Source: Dyella japonica A8 (GTDB taxonomy: Bacteria > Pseudomonadota > Gammaproteobacteria > Xanthomonadales > Rhodanobacteraceae). Taken from it: DNA of 64,000 nucleotides. Positions 1-6,334 of the stretch are shown piece after piece (the stretch's first letter is position 1; every line of letters begins with the position of its first letter). The stretch spans positions 1,922,001 through 1,986,000 of the forward strand of contig NZ_CP008884.1 of NCBI RefSeq assembly GCF_000725385.1. Reading direction: 5' to 3'. The notes below the pieces were generated by a model, which had not been told where the DNA came from, searched no databases, and was given only the letters and a program-made list of their open reading frames with translations. The position numbers and the translations under genes were made by a program.

Positions 1-165
1 TGGGATGCCATCCGCGACCACATGCTGGCCAGTTTCTCACGCGGGGATTGGCGCAAGGGCTGCCTCGACGGCATTGCCGAAGCGCACGCACTTCTGCTGA
101 AACATTTTCCTGGCAATGACAAGGACGCACCCGACGAATTGCCGGATCGCCCGATACTGCTCTGA
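1..165 (+). CDS. C-terminal fragment of a TPM-domain-like protein
   Basis: The frame is open from the window edge to a TGA at 163-165 and encodes the last 54 residues of a protein that starts outside the window. The fragment has a helical stretch with the pattern W-x2-I-x3-M-x3-F-x2-G-x-W, then HFPG and a terminal ELPDRPILL. From memory this resembles the end of short TPM-domain proteins found next to LemA/YgcG-like genes in Xanthomonadales; I cannot confirm that without the N-terminal part. No function is assigned beyond this family resemblance. Confidence 0.5.
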   Translation, partial: WDAIRDHMLASFSRGDWRKGCLDGIAEAHALLLKHFPGNDKDAPDELPDRPILL

Positions 166-323
166 CCTCAGAGGATGAGCTTGAAGGGTGTCAAGGCGAC
201 GATGGGCGCGAAAGCTTGGGAATGGGTGGCGCTACAGCGGCCTGTGCCCGTGGCGATGCCCTGAGTTTCTTGCTCCGCGCCTTCACGTCAATCAGGGGGC
301 GCAGATACCAGGGCGCTGCCGCT

Positions 324-1010
324 TCAACGGCGCCGATGCCGCCGGTGTTCCATCATGGTTCCAATGACGCGGCCGGGGTTGTCCGCCGACACTCGAATGA
401 TGTCGAAATCCTCGTTGAGAGGCGCGAGTTCGAAGACAGGCTGGTTAGTTGGATCGATGCCACGAGGCCGATACTTCAAGAAGATGGCGCTCGTGTCGCT
501 ATCGAGCTTTGCAACGACAAAATCCCCTGGAAGGGGAGGGGTGCTCGGGTCGACGATGACGATATCGCCTGGTCGAAACTCGCTCAGCATCGCCTCGTCC
601 TGAATTTCCAGGGCAAACGCGAATTGGCTCAAGCGCTCTGCCAGTTCGCCCCCGATGACCAGCGGCCGCAGGCCATCATACTTTGAAGAGCCTTGCCCCC
701 TCGGCCATTCGCCGGCCTGCGCATGGGAGAGGATGGGTATCAGCCTGGTCTCGTCCTTGACGGCATGGCGGCTGGCAGCGGGGCCAGCATATCCTCCTGA
801 GCCCTTTCCCGTTTTCAGGTAGGCGACAGTGACGCCTAGCGCGTCTGCCGCCGCCTGAAGCGCGGCATTCCGGATGTTCTCCGGATCAGTTGTTCCGTCC
901 TCCCAATACTTGATCGAGGTCCCGGTGACTCCGGCTTTCACGCCAAGGGCGCGCTGCGAGAGCCCACTGGCGGCGCGGGCAGCCTTGAGTCGATCGCCGA
1001 ATCTTTTCAT
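324..1010 (-). CDS. Phage-type repressor: XRE HTH + S24/LexA-like domain, catalytic Ser replaced
   Basis: This 228-residue protein has the lambda CI/LexA architecture. An N-terminal helix-turn-helix of the XRE type (about residues 4-65) is followed by a C-terminal S24 peptidase-like domain (about 88-220). A CI-style self-cleavage site is present (SHAQAG, Ala99-Gly100) and a candidate general-base Lys lies at 179 in IFLKY. The position of the nucleophilic Ser in the usual G-[DN]-S-M motif reads DEAM, so it is Ala140 (codon GCG at 591-593). The family represses promoters and is inactivated by RecA-stimulated autocleavage; this copy should bind DNA but may not cleave itself. Two palindromic operator-like sites lie just upstream of the ATG and overlap its probable -10, implying autorepression. 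No other phage genes are visible. Confidence 0.85.
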   Translation of the reverse strand: MKRFGDRLKAARAASGLSQRALGVKAGVTGTSIKYWEDGTTDPENIRNAALQAAADALGVTVAYLKTGKGSGGYAGPAASRHAVKDETRLIPILSHAQAGEWPRGQGSSKYDGLRPLVIGGELAERLSQFAFALEIQDEAMLSEFRPGDIVIVDPSTPPLPGDFVVAKLDSDTSAIFLKYRPRGIDPTNQPVFELAPLNEDFDIIRVSADNPGRVIGTMMEHRRHRRR

Positions 1011-1037
1011 GGCAATAAGACTACTTGCCAGAGCGAA

Positions 1038-1070
1038 AAGTATACTTTCCTTTGATTGGAAAGTGTACTT
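1038..1070. promoter_or_regulatory. Paired palindromic operators upstream of the repressor gene
   Basis: AAGTATACTT (1038-1047) is a perfect 10-bp palindrome and AAGTGTACTT (1061-1070) is the same site with one substitution. Their centres are 23 bp apart, about two helical turns. Together with flanking TTCC/GGAA they form a larger inverted repeat with 13-bp arms (1038-1050 and 1058-1070). On the minus strand the first site contains TATACT, a good -10 placed about 29 bp upstream of the repressor ATG. The most likely ligand is the adjacent XRE repressor. Confidence 0.6.
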
Positions 1071-1267
1071 ATCATCAGGGATATTTACCTTCTCACCATG
1101 CCTTTGCCACTGATTCTCTACGGCTCCCTAAGGGGGCGGGGCGCTGACTGGCAAAAAGAAGGCGAGCGATTGGTTATGACGCCTCCCTGCGAAGCGAGGC
1201 GATGGCGAGGCTTGGAGCGTATCAGCCCAACGTTGGGAGCAAAACATTGATGTTCGTGGAGCGGAGT

Positions 1268-2353
1268 ATGAAAACGACATGCCATCCATGCGATCGGCAC
1301 CTTGACTCATCAGAGCGCGCTGTTGGGCAGTTCCTCCCACATCGGCACTGCCAAGCCTGGCTGCAGGCCATCCTTTTCCTCATCTCGCTGCTCGCCAGCA
1401 ACGCCCTTTGGGCGACGGGATGCAGCAGCCTCAATGGCAACCCGAAGACATTCACCATCAACCTGGGTGGCGGAAGCGTCATGATTCCACGCGACACCGC
1501 GACGGGTGCGGTGCTCTATACGGTCAATGGTCCCCAGCTACCCCAGGGCTCGGTAGCGGACACCAGCAGCTGGATAGCGCAATGCACAAACGGCAACGGC
1601 ATCACGAACGGCGTGCTGATGACCACGCCCTGGCCGGCGGTTAGCCCTGGGTTGTACGCCACCAATGTGAGTGGCATTGCTGTGCGGATCAAGCGATTTG
1701 CGAACACGTTTCCCTTTAGCTACGCATATACGCCGGCAAGCTTCACCGGAGGTGGCCCGCCCTACGGCTGGTACTTCAACGCTGGCCCCATCGTCACCTA
1801 CAGCTTCGAAAAAACGGGTCCCATCTCCGGCGGTACCGTCACCGCCGCCGATATCGCTAACGTGGGGATGAACTACGACGGCACGGTCTATGCCTTCTAT
1901 ACCAACACAAGCGGACAGCTCACCTTCACTGTGGGGGCATGCGTGACGCCGGACATACAGGTGCCGCTAGACCCGATGCCGACATCGGCATTCAGCGGAG
2001 CCGGCAGCACGGCGGGAGCCAAGCCCTTCAGTATTGCCGTGAACGGTTGCCCGCCTGGTTTGAACTCGGTGATGTACCAGTTGGATGCGGCGTCAGGCAT
2101 CAGTGTGATCAACGCGGCTCAGGGCGTCATCGGTCTTGGCCAGAGCGCCTCGGCGACGGGCGTTGGCCTGCAGATTCGGGACGGCAGCAATAATCCGGTG
2201 AGTTTCGGCGCCATGCATGCAACAACGGGCTACAACAAGACAAGTGGCGGGAGCTTTTCCATCCCCTTGAAGGCGATGTACTACCAGACGGCCGCCAGGA
2301 TGACTGCGGGGTCGGTTGCTTCCCAGGCTGTCTTCACCATGAGTTACCAATAA
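1268..2353 (+). CDS. Two-domain type 1 fimbrial adhesin-like protein, orphan
   Basis: With the ATG at 1268 (GGAG 6 nt upstream) the product is 361 residues; an ATG at 1250, with GGGAGC upstream, is an alternative. A long N-terminal region leads into a hydrophobic signal core ending around NALWA. A mature Cys-containing N-terminal domain of about 190 residues follows. The C-terminal part has the layout of a chaperone-usher pilin domain: a Cys followed by beta-strand patterns, a second Cys, the ATGVGLQI strand, and a final FTMSYQ resembling the terminal strand recognised by fimbrial chaperones. This is the tip-adhesin arrangement. No usher or chaperone gene lies in the window, so assembly would need partners elsewhere. 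A strong terminator follows. Confidence 0.7.
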   Translation: MKTTCHPCDRHLDSSERAVGQFLPHRHCQAWLQAILFLISLLASNALWATGCSSLNGNPKTFTINLGGGSVMIPRDTATGAVLYTVNGPQLPQGSVADTSSWIAQCTNGNGITNGVLMTTPWPAVSPGLYATNVSGIAVRIKRFANTFPFSYAYTPASFTGGGPPYGWYFNAGPIVTYSFEKTGPISGGTVTAADIANVGMNYDGTVYAFYTNTSGQLTFTVGACVTPDIQVPLDPMPTSAFSGAGSTAGAKPFSIAVNGCPPGLNSVMYQLDAASGISVINAAQGVIGLGQSASATGVGLQIRDGSNNPVSFGAMHATTGYNKTSGGSFSIPLKAMYYQTAARMTAGSVASQAVFTMSYQ

Positions 2354-2915
2354 CGGCACGCGACGGCGATACGGCCCACTGGCGTGTCCTGATGACGCGC
2401 GCATGGGTGGGGTAGTTACGTAAACGTATGGGATGGAACCAAAGGCAGCCGTTGCATGCGGCTGCTTTTTTTTGGGGTGCCTCGCGAGTTTACGCCCAAT
2501 GATCGAGTCGGCCCTGTTCAAGCCAAATCCTGCAAGAAGCAGTGGCTGCAAGCCCCCTTGGCGCTCACGGGTAAGGGCCTTCCGCTCGAACCTCGCGCAA
2601 GTTAAATCAAGGCGTGAAAGGCGGCATCCATGGAACATGACGAATCACGGCGTGCGTGATGGATGACATCCATTGTGAGCACATGCCGCGACATTCGGAT
2701 TATCGCCGGATATGTGTTGCGGCAAAGATATCCGGACATGAATATGCGTAACGCCGGTGTCTCGCTGCACGATGCAATGTGGCTTGTCGCTACGGTTCGC
2801 TTGCCTGTTTGTATACCTGTTCCTTTCAGGTTCGCTCAGCGTGTCAATTCCGGCATAACAAGTCTGCGGTGATGACGCCGTTGGCAATGACCTTAAACGT
2901 AATGGGAGTCAGTCC
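2354..2915. other. Intergenic region between fimbrial gene and peptide locus
   Basis: These 562 bp contain no convincing gene apart from the short ORFs expected by chance. They hold the terminator at 2445-2473 and two small inverted repeats that could be regulatory: ATGGAT-N3-ATCCAT (2659-2673) and CCGGATAT-N14-ATATCCGG (2706-2735). The Shine-Dalgarno GGGAG (2904-2908) serves the small peptide gene. The promoter for the peptide locus should lie between about 2480 and 2880; I could not identify a strong -35/-10 pair. Confidence 0.6.
2445..2473 (+). terminator. Rho-independent terminator after the fimbrial gene
   Basis: A perfect 7-bp stem, GCAGCCG (2445-2451) with CGGCTGC (2459-2465), has a 7-nt loop and is followed directly by eight T residues (2466-2473). 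It separates the fimbrial transcript from the peptide-export locus downstream. Confidence 0.85.
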
Positions 2916-3029
2916 ATGAGGAAAATCGACAAGGCCGAACTGGCCAAGGCCGAACTGGCCGGTGGTTGCTGCAAGCGCGCGTGCACGGGCGGTGGCGGTG
3001 GCAATGGTAAAGGTGGCAACGGCGTCTAA
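2916..3029 (+). CDS. Double-glycine leader peptide precursor (candidate microcin/bacteriocin)
   Basis: This 37-residue ORF has an ATG at 2916 with GGGAG seven nt upstream and a TAA at 3027-3029. The N-terminal 17 residues read MRKIDKAELAKAELAGG, matching the short M-R-x-[IL]-…-E-L-…-G-G leaders cleaved by C39 peptidases. The predicted mature peptide is 20 residues, CCKRACTGGGGGNGKGGNGV: three Cys, three basic residues, and a Gly/Asn-rich C-terminal half. It lies about 140 bp upstream of an HlyD-like gene and a C39-peptidase ABC transporter on the same strand, the expected context for an exported peptide. No lanthipeptide, YcaO or radical-SAM enzyme is nearby. Seen: the ORF, leader and neighbours. 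Inferred: export and biological activity, which could be antibacterial or signalling. Confidence 0.75.
   Translation: MRKIDKAELAKAELAGGCCKRACTGGGGGNGKGGNGV
2931..2960 (+). repeat. Perfect 15-bp tandem duplication inside the leader
   Basis: AAGGCCGAACTGGCC occurs twice head to tail (2931-2945 and 2946-2960), in frame, giving KAELA-KAELA immediately before the Gly-Gly cleavage site. It lengthens the leader by five residues. Confidence 0.95.
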
Positions 3030-3053
3030 TCCGTCCACAGAAATCGTCGCAAG

Positions 3054-3081
3054 GTCGGCCACGACATCTGTCGTGGTCGAC
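3054..3081 (+). other. Strong stem-loop between peptide gene and exporter genes
   Basis: Arms 3054-3066 and 3069-3081 pair over 13 positions with one G-U pair (core CCACGACA/TGTCGTGG). The stem starts 24 nt after the peptide stop codon. No T-run follows, so it is not a classical terminator. Hairpins at this place in bacteriocin operons often protect the precursor mRNA or attenuate the exporter genes; either role is inference here. Confidence 0.6.
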
Positions 3082-3165
3082 GCTTGAGTTCTGTATGACA
3101 GAGGTGAATGCGGCTTACGGCGTGCGGCAAGGCGCGGCAGGCTGAAGGATGGCTAGCGACAGGGA

Positions 3166-3942
3166 GTGTCCCGTTTGGATATGCCTCATCTTCCCCGCTT
3201 TGGCGACGTGGCTTGGCGTTGGGTTGCCTACGCCTCGTCAGCGATCGTGCTTATCGCTGTTGCATCGGCGTTTCATGCAGAGATTGAACTGAAGCGCGAC
3301 GTTGCCTGTGAGGTGGTGTCGCCGTCTGTGCTGCCGATTCCGGTGCAAGGCGGGAAAGTTTCTGGTGTATACGTCCATGCGGGACAGCGGATAAGGCAAG
3401 GCGAACCCTTGCTTGCGCTGTTGTCCATCGCATCGGGAGTATCCGAGTCGGCTGGTGACGTCGATAACGTCGTCGCACCACAGGATGGTGTTGTCGCATT
3501 CGTTCATGCCCGGGTTGGGCGCTGGCTGGAACGCGGCGATGTTGCGGTGATCCTTGATACCCAGCCGGATGGGCCACTACAGGTGGTTCTGCGCATCCCT
3601 TCCGGTCAGCGCGGGTTCGTGCAGCACGGCCAGCGCGTGGGCATCAAGTTGGATGCGTTCCCCTTTTCGCGCTTTGGCGTGCGTGCGGCCACGATAGGCT
3701 CCGTGTCCGAAGTGACGACGGGTAATGCCGTTGCTGACAGTCCGCTGGAAGATTCCGGCATCGCCAAGGACGCCAGCTCGGACTATCTCGCCTGGGCCTC
3801 ATTGGGTGCCCGCACGTTTCGCTACGGCGGGGAAGAGCTCCACATTTTTCCGGGTATGCGGGGCAGGGCGTCCATCGTGGTTGAGCGACTGACGCTGGCT
3901 GAGTGGCTGTTCGCACCGCTGCTTCGCGCCGTTCGCGGTTGA
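3166..3942 (+). CDS. Short HlyD-like periplasmic adaptor for peptide export
   Basis: The product is 258 residues from the GTG at 3166. A TTG at 3175 has AGGGAG at better spacing (8 nt) and an ATG at 3181 is a third option, so the start is uncertain. One transmembrane segment lies at about residues 17-38. A lipoyl/biotinyl-like half follows (VQGGKVSGVYVHAGQRIRQG), then a second half-motif (VVAPQDGVVAFVHARVG) and a beta-barrel-like region. This is the membrane-fusion-protein plan of type I secretion. It is far shorter than CvaA- or HlyD-type adaptors (about 400 residues or more) because the coiled-coil hairpin between the two lipoyl halves is essentially missing. It lies 3 bp before the C39 ABC transporter gene and almost certainly works with it. 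Confidence 0.8.
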   Translation: MSRLDMPHLPRFGDVAWRWVAYASSAIVLIAVASAFHAEIELKRDVACEVVSPSVLPIPVQGGKVSGVYVHAGQRIRQGEPLLALLSIASGVSESAGDVDNVVAPQDGVVAFVHARVGRWLERGDVAVILDTQPDGPLQVVLRIPSGQRGFVQHGQRVGIKLDAFPFSRFGVRAATIGSVSEVTTGNAVADSPLEDSGIAKDASSDYLAWASLGARTFRYGGEELHIFPGMRGRASIVVERLTLAEWLFAPLLRAVRG

Positions 3943-3945
3943 CGC

Positions 3946-6309
3946 ATGCGCGTTATCTATCAGAACGAGGTCGCCGAGTGCGGCTATGCCTGCCTCGCCA
4001 TGGTGCTCAGTCACTTTGGCCGTGCCACGGACGTCAGGGAAATCTCGACGTTTCGGCCCATTTCTTCCAACGGGTTGACGCTGACCGACCTGTATGACGT
4101 GGCTACAGAATTTGGCCTTGAGGTGGAGGCCTATCAGTTTGGCCCCGAGCATGTGGATGAAATCCCTCGCGGTGCCATCCTGCACTTTGGTGGTGCGCAT
4201 TTCGTGGTGTTCGAAAAGGCGCGACGCGGCTACGTTCGCGTCATTGATCCAGCGGTGGGGCGGCGGCGGATCGCGATGGATGTATTTGTGGCGTCCGCAT
4301 CGGGTTACCTTCTTCAGTGCTCGCCGACGCCCGACCTGCCGCAGGTCAAGGCGCGATCGAAGGTGCGGGCCGCACTGGAGCGGGTGCGCACGCTCAATCC
4401 GCAGTTGAACTCGCGTATTCGGAAAGTCCTTTTCGTCGCCATCGGCGCGCAATTTGCGATCCTCGCGACGCCGTTCTTTGGCGGTCTCGCCCTCGATTAC
4501 GTCGTCGCGTCCGACAACATCGATCTGCTTGGGGCGCTGGTGCTTACCTTCGCCAGCATCTTCGTGGTGGGGGCCATGGGCCACTTCGTGCAGGGCTATC
4601 TCACCGAGGTGGTATTTGGCGAAGTGCGAATGAACATGACCGAGGGTCTTGTCGGTCATCTGCTGAGAAACCCCATCCCGTTTTTCGAAAAGCGCAATGT
4701 CGGCGATCTGTTCGCGAAGATCAGGATGCAGGAGGAGGTGGACGACTTCGTGACGCGTACGGCGGTAACCATGCGTATCGATGTTGCGGTTGCCCTGCTA
4801 GGCACGGGACTGATGATGCTGGCCAGCGGTACGTTGGCTGCGATCACGCTGGGCCTGTTCTTCGTCTATGTCATGGTGGCGATGGGCATTTTTGTGCGCA
4901 TGCGCGACGTGCATGCCTTGATCATGGAGGAATCAGGTCGATGTGACGACGCCCTCATTGAGACGATACGGGGTGCTTCGCTGATCAAGCTTTCGGGGGG
5001 CGAGCTGCGGCGGACCGGTCAATTCATGTCACGGTTCCGGGGCTATGTGTCGGCGGTACTGGAGCGCTCCCGTCTGGTGATTTTTCGCGAATCCATGCAG
5101 AAGCTTCTGGCCTACGTGGATGTGCTGGTCATCACCTGGCTCGCCTGCAGGCTGATGTTGTCGGGCAGCATGTCGCTGGGCGTGTTCTATTCGTTCATGA
5201 TCTACAAGTCGTTGGTGACTGAGCGGCTTACGCGCGTCATCAATGGTTTGATTGCCTACGGCATGCTGTCGGCCCCGGTGGGTCGTGTTGCCGACATCGC
5301 CGATGCCGAAGGTGAGCGTTACAGCACGCCGGATGCGTTACATCGCTCGCCGGAAACGCGCTCATTCCAGTCGCTGGAAATGCAGAACGTGAGCTTCCGC
5401 TACGGGGTTTCCGACCAGTGGATCCTCAAGGAGGTCAGCCTGACCCTGCGCAAGGGCGACAAGGTGGCCATCGTCGGACCGTCAGGCAGTGGCAAGTCGA
5501 CGATCTTCAAGCTGCTGGCGGCATCCGAGCCACTCCATGACGGCGAGATCCTGTTGAACGGCATTCGCTGGCCCAACCTCGCGGTAGATGAGATCCGTCG
5601 CCATGCGGCCCACATGCGCCAGGGCGACATCATTCTCTACGGATCCATTGCGGACAACGTCTCGATGTTCACCGGGCAGACAGACGAGGATCGCGTGCGT
5701 CAGGTGTTGGAGGACGTAGGCCTGATGGATGACGTCATGCGCTTGCCCATGCGCGCCCGGACCGTCGTGAGTGACACCATCGCCAACATCTCGGCCGGGC
5801 AGCGTCAGCGCCTCCTGCTGGCGCGGGCGCTCTATATGGACAGGGAGGTGCTGATGCTCGATGAGCCCACCTCGAACCTCGATCCATCGTCGGTGGAGCT
5901 CATTGCGCGGCTCCTGGCCGGCATCGACAGGACGGTGGTGGTCATCACACACGATCATTCCCTGGCCTCGCATTTCGATCGGCGCTTTGAGCTGAGGGAT
6001 GGTCGGTTGGTGCCCGCAGGCAAGGACGCGGTGCAGGTAGGCAAGGAAGAGGCCGGGACGGAGGGCGCCATCGCAGATGCGCCTGCTGCGGAGAGCACCG
6101 CAACGGTGGCGGCGTCGACGATGGCGGACGTCGTCGATGGTACTGAGGCAGAGGGCGGCATTCCGGTGGACGTCGCCTCACACGACGCCTCCGTGGTTAG
6201 TCCCACCAAGGTACATGCTGCCTCCGGCGCTGCGGTGAATCGCCTTGGCCCGTTGCCTGGTGCGGCAGCGGCCAGGGTAGCCGCTGGGTTTGCGCGTGAA
6301 ACGCGGTGA
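3946..6309 (+). CDS. Peptidase-C39 ABC exporter (leader-cleaving peptide transporter)
   Basis: This 787-residue protein has three modules. Residues 1-130 are a C39 peptidase with the oxyanion Gln6, catalytic Cys12 (ECGYAC), His85 (GAHFVV) and Asp101. Residues about 150-430 are an ABC-type transmembrane domain. Residues about 465-690 are the ATPase, with Walker A GPSGSGKST near 508-517, signature ISAGQRQR near 612-620 (instead of LSGGQ), Walker B VLMLDEP and the H-loop VVVITHD. The family cleaves peptide precursors after Gly-Gly and exports them across the inner membrane. An unusual tail of about 100 Ala/Val/Asp-rich residues follows the ATPase and looks disordered. The 37-residue double-glycine peptide upstream is the obvious substrate. 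Confidence 0.92.
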   Translation: MRVIYQNEVAECGYACLAMVLSHFGRATDVREISTFRPISSNGLTLTDLYDVATEFGLEVEAYQFGPEHVDEIPRGAILHFGGAHFVVFEKARRGYVRVIDPAVGRRRIAMDVFVASASGYLLQCSPTPDLPQVKARSKVRAALERVRTLNPQLNSRIRKVLFVAIGAQFAILATPFFGGLALDYVVASDNIDLLGALVLTFASIFVVGAMGHFVQGYLTEVVFGEVRMNMTEGLVGHLLRNPIPFFEKRNVGDLFAKIRMQEEVDDFVTRTAVTMRIDVAVALLGTGLMMLASGTLAAITLGLFFVYVMVAMGIFVRMRDVHALIMEESGRCDDALIETIRGASLIKLSGGELRRTGQFMSRFRGYVSAVLERSRLVIFRESMQKLLAYVDVLVITWLACRLMLSGSMSLGVFYSFMIYKSLVTERLTRVINGLIAYGMLSAPVGRVADIADAEGERYSTPDALHRSPETRSFQSLEMQNVSFRYGVSDQWILKEVSLTLRKGDKVAIVGPSGSGKSTIFKLLAASEPLHDGEILLNGIRWPNLAVDEIRRHAAHMRQGDIILYGSIADNVSMFTGQTDEDRVRQVLEDVGLMDDVMRLPMRARTVVSDTIANISAGQRQRLLLARALYMDREVLMLDEPTSNLDPSSVELIARLLAGIDRTVVVITHDHSLASHFDRRFELRDGRLVPAGKDAVQVGKEEAGTEGAIADAPAAESTATVAASTMADVVDGTEAEGGIPVDVASHDASVVSPTKVHAASGAAVNRLGPLPGAAAARVAAGFARETR

Positions 6310-6334
6310 ACTTGTTCGTCAATGCCGCCAGCGC

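Noticed and set aside
216..686. 156-codon plus-strand frame at the left end
   Set aside because: It is antisense to the repressor gene for most of its length and shows no domain.
1..2915. Complete prophage at the left end
   Set aside because: Only a repressor with operators is visible; no integrase, structural or lysis gene or attachment repeat was found in the window.
2916..3029. Reading the peptide as a lanthipeptide, lasso or thiazole-type (microcin B17-like) precursor
   Set aside because: Cys/Thr and Gly-rich composition invited the idea, but no LanM/LanBC, lasso cyclase or YcaO gene lies nearby. A disulfide or unmodified (or lipidated) double-glycine peptide fits better.
2844..3062. 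72-codon frame on the minus strand over the small peptide gene
   Set aside because: Composition-driven (Ala/Thr-rich) with no ribosome site; the plus-strand peptide ORF has a ribosome site, a leader and the right neighbours.
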